This document shows positions 16,774 to 25,717 of a stretch of 64,000 bases of DNA, in pieces. Location of the stretch: assembly GCF_019083965.1 (NCBI RefSeq), contig NZ_JAHRCY010000016.1:62001-126000 (forward strand). Reading direction: 5' to 3'. This stretch comes from Catellatospora tritici (lineage in GTDB: Bacteria > Actinomycetota > Actinomycetes > Mycobacteriales > Micromonosporaceae). Every line of letters starts with the position of its first letter. Within the stretch, counting starts at the first letter, position 1. The notes below the pieces were generated by a model. The model saw nothing but the letters and a program-made list of their open reading frames with translations, had not been told where the DNA came from and did not search any database. The translations under genes were made by a program, and so were the position numbers.

Positions 16774-18659
16774 CAGAACAGCTGCTGTGGCCTCCCTATG
16801 CCACACCCGGCGACCTCGCCGCGATCGAAGCCGTGCCCCTGCAGGAACGGGGCCTACCCGAGTCGACCTACGCCCTGCTTGCGCGCGCGGCCGAGCACTG
16901 GCCCGACCGCACCGCCGTCAGCGTCCTACCCACCGCCGCGCGCTGGCGCGAGCCGGCGCAGCGCACCTTCGCCCAACTGCTGGCCGATGTCCACCGCTAC
17001 GCCAACCTGCTGCACCATGTCGGCGTCGGACGCGGTGACGCGGTGGCGCTGATGTCACCCAACTGCGCCGAGCTGGTCACCGCGACGCTCGCCGCTCAAC
17101 TCGCCGGGATCGCCGCACCACTCGGCGGCGGCCTGTCCCGGCAGCACCTGGCGGAGCTGCTGCGCCGCAGCGGCGCCCGGGTGCTGGTCACGGCCGGACC
17201 CGACCTCGCGCCCGGTACGTGGGACACCGCACAGGCGCTCATCGGCGACGGCATACTCGACACCGTACTGGCGATTGGCCCCACCGCTGCCGCGGGCGGA
17301 CTGCAGCCGCTGCCGGTCGTCGACGGCGTGCGCATCGGCTACCTCGCCGAGCAGGCCGCCGCGATGGACCCGTCGGGTTTCGGCGGTGACCTGCCCCGCC
17401 GCGGCGACCTGGCTGCGATCTTCCACACCGGCGGCACCACCGGCGCACCGAAGCTGGCCGCGCACACCCACGCCAACGAGGTCGCCGACGCCTGGATGCT
17501 GGCCGCCGGATCCATGTTCGACCAGCAGACCGTGGTCCTGGCGGCCCTTCCGCTGTTCCATGTCAACGCGCTCGTGGTCACGCTGCTGGCACCGCTGTTC
17601 AAGGGCCAGCACGTGGTGTGGGCCGGCCCGCTCGGCTACCGCGACCCCGACCTGTTCCCGGAGTTCTGGCAGATCGTCGAGCACTACCGCATCGCCGCCA
17701 TGAGCGCCGTACCCACGGTGTACGCGGCCTTGACGCGATATCCGGTCGACGCCGACATCAGCAGCCTGCGCCACCCAATGGTGGGCGCATCACCGCTGCC
17801 GGCCGCCGTCCGCGACGGCTTCCAGGCGCACACCGGCGCCACCCTGGTCGAGGGCTACGGACTCACCGAGGCGACCTGCGCCACCGCACGCACCTTCCCC
17901 GACGCGCCACGACCCGGGTCGGTCGGTCAGCGCCTGCCGTACCAGCACGTCAAAGCGATCGCCATGGCCACCGACGGCACCTGGCACACGCTGCCCGCCG
18001 GCGGCACCGGCGTGCTGGCCATCAGCGGCCCGACCGTCTTTGCCGGCTACGTCACCGGCCGCGACAGCCACGGCCACGTCCTGCACGGGCTCGGCAAGCT
18101 GACCGACGGCTGGCTGGACACCGGCGACCTGGGGCACGTCGACGCCGACGGCTTCGTCCACCTCACCGGCCGCGCCAAGGACCTCATCATCCGCGGCGGG
18201 CACAACATCGACCCCGCCATCGTCGAAGACGCGCTCACGTCACATCCCGACGTCGTGGCGGCGTGCGCCGTCGGCCGGCCCGACCGGCACGCCGGGGAGG
18301 TCCCCGTCGCCTACGTCACCCTCGCCTCGGGTGCCACCGCGACACAGGAGCAGCTGCGCGACTGGGCCCGCGACCGCGTGCCCGATCCCACCGCCGCACC
18401 CAAGACCGTCACCATCCTCGACGAACTGCCCGCCACTGCCGTCGGCAAGCTCTACCGCCTCGCCCTACGCATGGACGCGATCCGGGCCGAACTGCACACC
18501 GCACTGCGCGACATCACCGCAGTACAAGAGATCGACATCGCCGTCGAGGGCAGCACCCCGACAGCCGTCATCACGGTTCGATCGGCTGCCGACGAAGCGG
18601 CCGTCAAAGCGGTCCTGGACCAGTACACCATCGCCTGGCGCACGGAGGTAACACCATGA
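16770..18659 (+). CDS. Acyl-CoA synthetase / AMP-dependent ligase
   Basis: 629 residues. ANL-superfamily motifs: P-loop HTGGTTGAPKLAAHTH (near 220), EGYGLTEAT (near 365), and the hinge block GWLDTGDLG...GRAKDLIIRGGHNI (near 450-480). The catalytic C-terminal lysine is probably in TAVGKLYR. About 60 extra residues follow, a longer tail than usual. It activates a carboxylic acid to its CoA thioester, so the pathway either starts from or yields an acid. Start is at the ATGA overlap with the FAH gene; a longer in-frame extension to 16635 is discarded. Confidence 0.9.
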   Translation: MTEQLLWPPYATPGDLAAIEAVPLQERGLPESTYALLARAAEHWPDRTAVSVLPTAARWREPAQRTFAQLLADVHRYANLLHHVGVGRGDAVALMSPNCAELVTATLAAQLAGIAAPLGGGLSRQHLAELLRRSGARVLVTAGPDLAPGTWDTAQALIGDGILDTVLAIGPTAAAGGLQPLPVVDGVRIGYLAEQAAAMDPSGFGGDLPRRGDLAAIFHTGGTTGAPKLAAHTHANEVADAWMLAAGSMFDQQTVVLAALPLFHVNALVVTLLAPLFKGQHVVWAGPLGYRDPDLFPEFWQIVEHYRIAAMSAVPTVYAALTRYPVDADISSLRHPMVGASPLPAAVRDGFQAHTGATLVEGYGLTEATCATARTFPDAPRPGSVGQRLPYQHVKAIAMATDGTWHTLPAGGTGVLAISGPTVFAGYVTGRDSHGHVLHGLGKLTDGWLDTGDLGHVDADGFVHLTGRAKDLIIRGGHNIDPAIVEDALTSHPDVVAACAVGRPDRHAGEVPVAYVTLASGATATQEQLRDWARDRVPDPTAAPKTVTILDELPATAVGKLYRLALRMDAIRAELHTALRDITAVQEIDIAVEGSTPTAVITVRSAADEAAVKAVLDQYTIAWRTEVTP

Positions 18660-19009
18660 CACTGCCCACCACCATCCTCGCGGTACTGCTCGCCCTGGCC
18701 TTCGCCGCCCTGGGCACCGCGAAGGTCAGGGCCGTGCCGGCCATGCGCGAACTCGCCGCCGAGGCAGGCTTCACCACCGCCGCCTACCGCCGCATCGGAG
18801 CGCTCGAACTCGCCGCCGCCGTCGGAGTGCTCCTTGGACTGATCCAGCCGCTGATCGGCGCGCTGGCCGCGGCCGGACTGCTGCTCCTGCTCACCGGCGC
18901 CATCGTCGTACACGTACGCAAAGGCGACGGCCCGCGCAAAGCCGCCCCGGCCATCGTCTGCGCCCTGCTCGCCGTCGCGTACCTGATCCTGCTTCTGGCC
19001 GGGGCGTGA
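18656..19009 (+). CDS. DoxX-like small membrane protein
   Basis: 117 residues with four predicted hydrophobic segments. It has the family look of DoxX/MauE-type quinone-linked membrane proteins (LALAFAALGTAKV, ELAAAVGVLLGL). GGAGG lies 7 nt before the ATG, which overlaps the synthetase stop by 4 bp. Role in an aromatic operon unclear: electron transfer to quinone, or membrane anchoring of the following hydroxylase, are possible. Confidence 0.75.
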   Translation: MTLPTTILAVLLALAFAALGTAKVRAVPAMRELAAEAGFTTAAYRRIGALELAAAVGVLLGLIQPLIGALAAAGLLLLLTGAIVVHVRKGDGPRKAAPAIVCALLAVAYLILLLAGA

Positions 19010-20568
19010 CCATGGTGCCCGTGGTGATAGTCGGCGCCGGCCCCACTGGGCTGACCGCCGCGACGCTGCTGGCCCAGTACAGCGTGCAGTGTCTGCTGCT
19101 CGAGCGGTGGCAGTCGGTCTATCCCCAGCCTCGTGCCGTGGCTGTCGATGACGAAACCCAGCGGATCATCGCCCGCCTCGGGCTGGGCGAGGAGTTCGCC
19201 GCCGCCTCCCGGCCACACCAGGGCATGCGCCTGCTCGACCGCAACCTGCGCGTACTGGCCGAATTCCGGCGCCGTCGCGACGGCGGCCGGCACGGCTTGC
19301 CCGAGGGGAGCATGTTCGACCAGCCTGAGCTGGAGCAGCTGCTGCGCGACAACCTGAAGCGGTACCGCACCGCCACCCTTCGCGGCAACGTCGAAGTCAC
19401 CGCCCTCACACAGCAGACCGACGGTGTGCGGGTCGACTTCACGGACCTGGCCACCGGCGAACAACACTGCGTCCGGGCGGGCTACGTCCTCGGCTGCGAC
19501 GGCGCCAACAGCCCGACGCGTACCGCGATCGGGGCCACGATGACGGACCTGAGGTTCACCCAGCGCTGGCTCGTCCTCGACGTGGACACCGACGCCGACC
19601 TCGGCCACTGGGAAGGCGTCCACCAGGTCTGCGACCCGCGGCGGGCCGCCACCTACATGCGCGTCGGCACGACCCGCCACCGCTGGGAGTTCGCGCTGAC
19701 CCCCGGCGAGACCGCCGACGACTACCGCCACATGCCCCGGCTGCATCCGCTCATCGCCAGATGGACCGCAGACGTGCCGGCCGACCGGCTGCAGATCGTC
19801 CGCATGACCGAGTACACCTTCCGCGCGCAGGTCGCCGACCGGTGGCGCGACCGCCGCGTGTTCCTGCTCGGCGACGCCGCCCACCTCACCCCGCCGTTCG
19901 TCGGCCAGGGCATGGCCGCCGGCCTGCGCGACGCCATGAACCTCGCCTGGAAACTCGCCGGAGTAGTCGGCGGTACGCTGCCCGAGTCCGTGCTCGACAG
20001 CTACCAGACCGAGCGCGCTGCTCACGCCCGCTCGATGATCCGACTGGCGATTCTCGTCGGGGTGATGATGACTGACGACAGGCCCCTGGTCGGGTCGGTG
20101 GGCCGCGCTGTCCTGCGGTGGCTGCGCGTGTTGCCCGCGTTCAGGAGGCTGGCCGGCAGTAGCCAGACACCGGCGCTGTCGCGTTCGGCACTGGTGGCCC
20201 GGCCGCGGCTCGGCCGCACGTTGGCCGGACAGCTGTGCCCGAACGCGCTGCTGGACGACGGTCGGCGCTTCGACGACGTCGCCGCGGGCCGGTTCGCATA
20301 CGTCGGCTGCGAGCAGCCGTCCGCCGCAGAACAAGCCGATCTGACATCCGCCGGAGTAGTCGTCGTGCACGCCCCACGTGGCGGCGAACTCCACCGCTGG
20401 CTCAGGCAGGCAAGGGCGCGGGCCGCGCTCGTGCGGCCCGACGGCACGGTGCTGAGCGTGGGACGCAGCTTGTCGACACTGCATCGCCATCTGCTGGCCT
20501 TCGGCACCGAGCCGGCGCCGAGGACCGCTGCGGACAGCGACCAGGACCTGCGAGTAGCCGGGCAATGA
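19006..20568 (+). CDS. FAD-dependent aromatic hydroxylase (MhpA/PheA-like)
   Basis: 520 residues. FAD motifs of class A flavoprotein monooxygenases: GAGPTG (10-15), the DG motif CDGANSPTR (near 165) and GDAAHLTPPFVGQGM (near 290). A C-terminal thioredoxin-like domain, as in MhpA and phenol hydroxylases, follows. It hydroxylates a phenol using NAD(P)H and O2 to give the catechol for the dioxygenase. The GTG at 19006 overlaps the DoxX stop (GTGA); an ATG at 19012 is the alternative. Last gene of the operon. Confidence 0.9.
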   Translation: MTMVPVVIVGAGPTGLTAATLLAQYSVQCLLLERWQSVYPQPRAVAVDDETQRIIARLGLGEEFAAASRPHQGMRLLDRNLRVLAEFRRRRDGGRHGLPEGSMFDQPELEQLLRDNLKRYRTATLRGNVEVTALTQQTDGVRVDFTDLATGEQHCVRAGYVLGCDGANSPTRTAIGATMTDLRFTQRWLVLDVDTDADLGHWEGVHQVCDPRRAATYMRVGTTRHRWEFALTPGETADDYRHMPRLHPLIARWTADVPADRLQIVRMTEYTFRAQVADRWRDRRVFLLGDAAHLTPPFVGQGMAAGLRDAMNLAWKLAGVVGGTLPESVLDSYQTERAAHARSMIRLAILVGVMMTDDRPLVGSVGRAVLRWLRVLPAFRRLAGSSQTPALSRSALVARPRLGRTLAGQLCPNALLDDGRRFDDVAAGRFAYVGCEQPSAAEQADLTSAGVVVVHAPRGGELHRWLRQARARAALVRPDGTVLSVGRSLSTLHRHLLAFGTEPAPRTAADSDQDLRVAGQ

Positions 20569-20732
20569 CCGCCGTCGGTCACAGCGACCGCAGGCCTGCT
20601 TTGCCACATATCCAGCCGGCATCGCAAACGCGCGAGATACTCACTTGTACTGCCGTTCCGGGGTGAAAGACATTTTCAATTACGATATGGACATCAGGCT
20701 GCCGTGCCTGCAAATGCCTATGAGGAGAAGGT

Positions 20733-21272
20733 GTGGGAGCACCTGAATTGAATCCCGGCAAGGCGGCAGACGCCGTGCTCGCGGAGTATGCGTCACTGCG
20801 CGCCGAGCTTCTTCAAAAACTCGGAACGCAAAGCACGATAATCAACCTCAACCTGACGGCAATAGCCGGTATCGGCGGGATCGTCATTACGCAGCGGGCC
20901 GACATCCGGCTGCTGCTGATGCTGCCCGTGATCTCCGGCGCACTGGGACTGCTGGCATTCGGCGAGGCACGCGACGCCACCGTCATCGCGACATACATCC
21001 GCGACCACCAGGCGCCGCTGCTGGCGCAGTACATAGGCGACCAGCGACTGTTCCAGTATGAGCGGTACTTCCAGGACAACAGAGGAAGTCTGCGGCCGGT
21101 GCTGATCAGCCTGGTTGTCGGCCTCGTGTTCCCCGGCATCTCGCTGGCTTCGCTGTACCTCGTCTGGCCTTGGCTGAGGTCCCCCCTGGACTGGACGGCA
21201 TGGGGTCTGGGCGCGGTTCTACTCGCGTTGAACGGCCTGGTCTGGGTGGTGCTGTGCGGTCGGCGGCGGTGA
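20733..21272 (+). CDS. Four-TM membrane protein of unknown function
   Basis: 179 residues. Soluble N-terminal helix (about 1-35, ending QKLGTQSTIINLN), a pair of TM segments (about 37-75), a cytoplasmic linker rich in charged and aromatic residues (EARDATVIATYIRDHQ, QYERYFQDN), then a second TM pair (about 120-176). GTG start with GAGGAGAAG just upstream. No family recognised; similar two-plus-two TM layouts occur in small membrane effectors or sensors. Monocistronic; upstream DNA is AT-richer, consistent with a promoter. Confidence 0.65.
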   Translation: MGAPELNPGKAADAVLAEYASLRAELLQKLGTQSTIINLNLTAIAGIGGIVITQRADIRLLLMLPVISGALGLLAFGEARDATVIATYIRDHQAPLLAQYIGDQRLFQYERYFQDNRGSLRPVLISLVVGLVFPGISLASLYLVWPWLRSPLDWTAWGLGAVLLALNGLVWVVLCGRRR

Positions 21273-21724
21273 CGGACGGGATCCGGAGAAGCCCGCGCAA
21301 AGGGCGGGTGGAGCGACTTCGACGAGCGCCATCTCGACGAGTTCGCCGTTGAGGACGCCAACTCCGGCGGCGACGAACCTACACGGTGGCGTACTGCGGA
21401 GACGGTGACGCCGAGCAGGCGCTGGCCCGGTACACAGCGGTCCTGCGCCACGTCGGCTCCAGCGTTACGGCTCTGGGCTTGGCCGCATAGTGGTATCGCG
21501 ACCGGGTCGACCTTCGGCCCTGACCTGCTACACGACCCGCTACATGGCCTATACGCCGCGGCGACCGGCGGGGCGAACCATAATGAGGGTCACGCCAGAC
21601 GGCGATGGGCAGCCGATGAGAAAGCTGCGGCCGGTCACGACGACCAACCCTGGCTGGCTGTGGTCGTAGCACCGGTCACCAGTGGCTGATGGCCAGACGT
21701 CGCCTGCTCGAGCGAAACGCGCTC
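21273..21724. other. No intact gene; short coding-like fragments
   Basis: 452 bp. A plus-strand run reading GDAEQALARYTAVLRHVGSSV (about 21397-21459) looks protein-like but has no start or matching neighbour. Probably decayed sequence. Confidence 0.4.
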
Positions 21725-22456
21725 CTAGCCGAACGGCCGCGGGATCGGATGGGGCACCAACAGATCGGGCGCAACTACCGTCGGCAGGCCGTCCAGCTCT
21801 CGTAGGGCTCGCTGCTTCTGGCTTTCGATCGCCACCTCAGGCTTGTAATTCGGATCGGCCCGGAGGACCTCAAGGTCCTCATCAGATGGGCCCCGCAGCA
21901 TGCCGCGCTCCATCTCGTATTTCATCCTCGCCGTCAGCTTGGCGAAGTCGGCGTCGGTCATCTGTGCACGAACGGCCTCGGAGCCGTCGCCGCCGTCGCT
22001 GTTGCGGATCTTCAACCCGCCGACCCACCCGAACGCATGGCCGAACGTCGGCCGGACGAGCGCCACGCTCTTCCCGGAGATATCTTCGCCCATGATCTTC
22101 GCCATACCGGCCTCGAACTCGAGCCTAGCGATGACGATGCGGTCCAGCAGGTAGTTGTAGTCGGACAGGGCTTCGAGGATGTCGGCGAGGTCGCCACGCT
22201 GCTTCGGGTCGGTGATCTTCGAGATCTCCCACAGGTGCTCACCGCTGAGCGGGAACATGGCCCGCTGCTCGGACTTCGCTCGCAGTGCCGCCTTGTACAG
22301 GTCGACGTAGCTTTCTGGGACCTTCGTGTCACCGCGCAGCGACCGAGCGATGTAGATGATCGTGTTCAGGTCCAGGTAGACGAGTGGCATGCGCGGGCGC
22401 ATGACGTTGGCCCACAGGAGTTCCTCGGTCATCGGAGCCATCAACTCGCCGGTCAC
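21725..22456 (-). CDS. PIN-like hypothetical protein
   Basis: 243 residues from a GTG at 22456 with AGAAGG 8 nt upstream; an ATG at 22441 is also possible. It opens with PLVYLDLNTIIYIAR, a hydrophobic strand followed by Asp-x-Asn that resembles the start of PIN-type nucleases. A conserved-looking SGEHLWEISKITDPKQR segment follows, then helical acidic-rich sequence. No antitoxin-like gene is adjacent. Codon use is less GC-biased than in neighbours, suggesting acquired DNA. Function unknown; nuclease activity is an inference from the first motif only. Confidence 0.6.
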   Translation of the reverse strand: MTGELMAPMTEELLWANVMRPRMPLVYLDLNTIIYIARSLRGDTKVPESYVDLYKAALRAKSEQRAMFPLSGEHLWEISKITDPKQRGDLADILEALSDYNYLLDRIVIARLEFEAGMAKIMGEDISGKSVALVRPTFGHAFGWVGGLKIRNSDGGDGSEAVRAQMTDADFAKLTARMKYEMERGMLRGPSDEDLEVLRADPNYKPEVAIESQKQRALRELDGLPTVVAPDLLVPHPIPRPFG

Positions 22457-22698
22457 GACCACACCCTTCTGCAGAACGCAACACAAGTTTGAACCCGGCT
22501 ACCGACATGCGCCTCGTAGTTTCTCCGCGGTGGCTCACGAGCCCCGTGAACAGCCGAGGCATCCACACGTCGAGCGGGACACCGCGCCCTCCCTGCATGG
22601 CAGCCCACCGGAATGCTCGGCCATCTTGAGATCAGCTCCCACTACGACCCAGATGAGCCTCGACTGGATAATGCCGGTTCGTTGCGTGTCGTCCGGAG

Positions 22699-23655
22699 GC
22701 GGCAACCATCGGGGCGCGGCTCGCCGAGGCGGGGCATGAGGTGGTCCTGGTGGCGCGGGGGGCGCATTACACGGCGCTGAAGGCGGGCGGGCTGCGCTGG
22801 CGCGGCCCTGACGGCGAACGGGTTCACCGGCTGCCCGTCGTCGAAGACCCGGACGAGCTGGATGCGTTGCGTACGGAGGACGTGCTCGTGCTGACCGTCA
22901 AGACGCAGGACGCCGAGGCCGCATTGGACACCTGGGGCCAGGCGCCCGTGGCAGGCGGTGGCACGGCCGCGCAGCGGCTGCCGGTCGTGTGCGCGCAGAA
23001 CGGCGTCGAGAGCCAGCGGATGGCGCTGCGCCGCTTCCGCCGCGTGTACGGCGTCTGCGTGTGGCTGCCGTCCACCTTCGTCGAACCAGGGGTCGTCTCC
23101 GCGCCCGGCGCCCCGCTCACCGGCATCCTGCACCTCGGGCGCCATCCCCACGGCGTCGACGACACCGTCCGCCGCATCGCCACCGATCTGGAGACCGCCC
23201 GCTTCGAGGCCCCTGTCGTCCACGACGTCGCGCGCTGGCAGTACGCCAAACTGCTGGGCAACCTCGCCAACGCGATCGACGCTCTGTGCGGGCCGGTCGC
23301 GGGGGAGCAGGCACGGCGGCTGTACGAACAGGTTCGCGGTGAGGGCGAGGCGGTGCTCAGGGCTGCCGGGATCCCGTACGCGAGCGCGCGAGAACAGCAG
23401 GAGGCGCGCGGCGACAAGGTGCGTTGGGCCGGTGGCGGCGGCGGCTCCTCCTGGCAGTCCCTGATCCGTGGCACGGGCACCATCGACGCCGACTACCTCA
23501 ACGGCGAGATCGTCCTGCTGGGCCGCATGCACGGCGTGCCGACCCCGCTGAACGAGTTGCTCCAGCGGCTTGCCACCACGTTCGCGCGCGAGCGGCGGCC
23601 CGCCGGGTCGCTGCCGGTGGCGGAGCTGGCGCGAAGCGCGCAAGATCAGGCATGA
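22699..23655 (+). pseudogene. Ketopantoate reductase-family gene, 5' end damaged
   Basis: From about 22699 the frame reads ATIGARLAEAGHEVVLVARG and continues as a full ketopantoate-reductase/ApbA protein (KTQDAEAAL, CAQNGVES, KLLGNLANAIDAL, GEIVLLGRMHGVPTP) to 23655. The start of the Rossmann fold (GAGAVG) should precede it. Instead the DNA at 22682-22700 (ttgcgtgtcgtccggaggcgg) needs a frameshift and a deletion of about four codons to restore it. Translation could begin at GTG 22741 (304 aa), but that product lacks the dinucleotide-binding glycines. Probably inactive; a sequencing error is the alternative. Confidence 0.65.
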
Positions 23656-23698
23656 AGCAGACAAAGCGGATATATTGGGAGAATAAGAGGGGATCACT

Positions 23699-24541
23699 AT
23701 GGCGCAGCTCGAATACTCGGTCTACGTGGCACCGTCGAAGGTCGCGGTGTCGGACGATCTGCCGCCGGGCGAGGCTCGAAGGATGTGGTCGCCCACCGCG
23801 TCTACGCTCATCCACGGCGAGCACGACGCGGTCCTGGTGGACCCGCTGCTGACCGTCGACGAGTCGCGGGCGCTCGCGGACTGGGTCGTCAGTACCGGCA
23901 AGAACGTGACCACCGTCTTCGTCACCCATGCCCACGGCGACCACTTCTTCGGCGCTCCGGCGATCCTCGAACGCTTCCCCGACGCGCGCGTCGTCGCTGC
24001 ACCGGGCGTGGTCGCGCACATGGATGCCCAGTACGGCCCGCGATGGTTCGACGGATTCTGGCAGCCACGCTTCCCTGACCAGCTCTTCGCCCAGCGTGTT
24101 TCGGCACAGCCGCTGGTCGATGGCGTGTTCGAGTTGGAAGGCCACGAACTGCGGGCGGTGGAGACGGGCCATACCGACACCGACGGCAGCAGTGTGCTGC
24201 ACGTGCCGTCCATCGGGCTGGCAGTCGCGGGCGACGTCGTCTACGGCAATGTCCACCTGTATCTCGCCGAAGCGAAGGAAACCGGTGCGCAGCAGTGGCT
24301 CGACGCCCTCGACATCCTCGAACGGCTCCAGCCCCGGGCGGTTGTGGCGGGTCACAAAGAAGACGGCGGTCCCGACGACCCGGAACAGATCGGCCGGACA
24401 CGCGGCTACATCAACGACTTCACCGCGGCAGCAGCACAAGCCGCCGGGTTCGCTGACCTGTTCGAGGCGATGGTTGCGCGCTACCCCGACCGGGTCAACC
24501 GCGGCGTCCTGTGGAACTCAGCGAAGGCCTTCCTGTCGTAG
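23699..24541 (+). CDS. Metallo-beta-lactamase-fold hydrolase
   Basis: 280 residues. Zinc motif THAHGDHFFG (about residues 80-89), a later His (VETGHTDTDGS), Asp (AVAGDVVYGNVH) and His (VVAGHKEDGG) complete a binuclear MBL site. The C-terminal helix carries ARYPDRVN. Soluble, no signal peptide. GAGGGG lies 6 nt before the ATG. A paralogue with the same motifs lies at 34498-35352 (VETGHTDTD/VEVGHSDTD, GHKxD, RYPDRVNxGxxW). Substrate unknown; this subfamily resembles thioesterase or lactonase-type enzymes rather than beta-lactamases. Confidence 0.85.
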   Translation: MAQLEYSVYVAPSKVAVSDDLPPGEARRMWSPTASTLIHGEHDAVLVDPLLTVDESRALADWVVSTGKNVTTVFVTHAHGDHFFGAPAILERFPDARVVAAPGVVAHMDAQYGPRWFDGFWQPRFPDQLFAQRVSAQPLVDGVFELEGHELRAVETGHTDTDGSSVLHVPSIGLAVAGDVVYGNVHLYLAEAKETGAQQWLDALDILERLQPRAVVAGHKEDGGPDDPEQIGRTRGYINDFTAAAAQAAGFADLFEAMVARYPDRVNRGVLWNSAKAFLS

Positions 24542-24794
24542 GTGTGGCCCCTTCTCGGCGCTACCTGCACTCGGTCCTGCCGGTCTTCGACTCGAAGGCG
24601 CCGGTGTGACCGGGAACGTGGCAGCAGCGCTTCGCCACCGTGCGGTGGTCGGGAACCGACCGCTGGTACAGACGTGGCAGTGGCTGGGTGAGGAGCTTCA
24701 GTGCTGCGTTGGCGACACGCTGTGTTGTTGTTCGATCACAGTTTTGGGCAGCGCCACTTCACGCGAGGCGTCCGCCGCCAGCTGACGGTGAGCA
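24542..24794. other. Convergent gap, no gene seen
   Basis: 253 bp between the plus-strand MBL gene and the minus-strand NTF2-like gene. No reading frame with good coding character. Confidence 0.4.
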
Positions 24795-25244
24795 TCACCT
24801 CACTCCTTCGCTGGGAGCACGCTCGGGCGGGCCCGTGGTCCGGAGCACGAACGACGCGACGCGCCATCCCACGCCCGTTTTCACGGCCAGGTAGGCCGCT
24901 CCGGCATGGTCGATCTCCTTCCCGTCACGGTTGCGGCGAGAGAACAGGCCCTCGAGGAACGCGGCGGACGAGTCGAGCGGTCGGATGTCGAGTCGCAGCA
25001 GCTCGGTGCCCGCATAGCCGGCGCGCAGCAACGGGTCGATGGCGTCGTGGGCGAAGTCCAGCACTGCCTCACGGGTGGCCAGGACCCGGTAGCCGCCGTC
25101 ACTGACGACCGTCATCGGCACGCCGTAGAAGTCGAGCAGCGACTCCAGATCATCGCGCTCACCTGTCGCAAGGTGCACGAACGCGTCGAAGTAGGCGCTG
25201 TACCACCCGCGGACCTCACCCTCGACGCCATTTTGCGCGGTCAC
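24795..25244 (-). CDS. NTF2/SnoaL-like small protein
   Basis: 149 residues from GTG 25244, with GGAGGAGGG 9 nt upstream; the longer frame to 25316 ignores that site. Alpha+beta cone-fold pattern: WYSAYFDAFVHLATGERDDLESLLDFYGVPMTVV, then REAVLDFAHDAIDPL and a final WRVASFVLRTT strand. Such proteins act as small hydrolases, isomerases or binding proteins; no catalytic residue pattern can be assigned. It sits directly beside a remnant of a thiamine-diphosphate enzyme gene. Confidence 0.7.
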   Translation of the reverse strand: MTAQNGVEGEVRGWYSAYFDAFVHLATGERDDLESLLDFYGVPMTVVSDGGYRVLATREAVLDFAHDAIDPLLRAGYAGTELLRLDIRPLDSSAAFLEGLFSRRNRDGKEIDHAGAAYLAVKTGVGWRVASFVLRTTGPPERAPSEGVR

Positions 25245-25317
25245 AGTAGAGAACCCTCCTCCCGAATCCGGACCAATGATCGCCGCGTCGAGCCGGTCGA
25301 GTCGCCTGGCACGCATT

Positions 25318-25377
25318 CACGCGGCGTAGGCCCGATGCTTTCAGGGTCGCGACCGTGAGGTCGGCGAGTCCTGGCAT
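25318..25377 (-). pseudogene. Thiamine-diphosphate enzyme (PoxB-like) N-terminal scrap
   Basis: From an ATG at 25377 with AAGGGGTGG upstream, the minus strand reads LADLTVATLKASGLRRV. This is the typical beginning of pyruvate oxidase/pyruvate dehydrogenase (quinone) proteins, but homology ends after about 20 codons. Matching C-terminal sequence lies in the opposite orientation at 26953-27320, suggesting one gene broken by inversion or two independent losses. Confidence 0.5.
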
Positions 25378-25717
25378 CGTCCACCCCTTGTTCGCGTGTT
25401 TGTGGCACGGGCGGTTGTGGGGTGGTTGTCGAGGCTCGACGATGAAGAAGCCCAGCCCATTATCGCGGCACGCGGCGGACGAGGGAGCGAACTGACCACA
25501 TCGCCCGACCGTCGCCGCCCGCTGGCGCGTCCGTGCACGCCGCGTTCGGGTCGTACATGAAACCTGAATCCGAGGAGCCCCGGCACAGCAGCCCCCTTGC
25601 CGGCAGCGCACGATCTGTGGGTTTCGTGTCATCTGCCGCAGGTGTTCTCTAGGCTCGTAAAGAGGCAGAGCCGAGGAGTTCTCGCGCCCGCTGTTTCGAT
25701 CACCATGGGGGAATGGC
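25378..25717. other. Intergenic upstream of esterase, no gene seen
   Basis: 340 bp holding the presumed promoters of the divergent remnant and the esterase. No convincing operator or frame. Confidence 0.4.

Noticed and set aside
20733..22456. Defence island made of the four-TM protein and the PIN-like protein
   Set aside because: They are on opposite strands, separated by decayed DNA, and no nuclease, helicase or cyclase partner is present.
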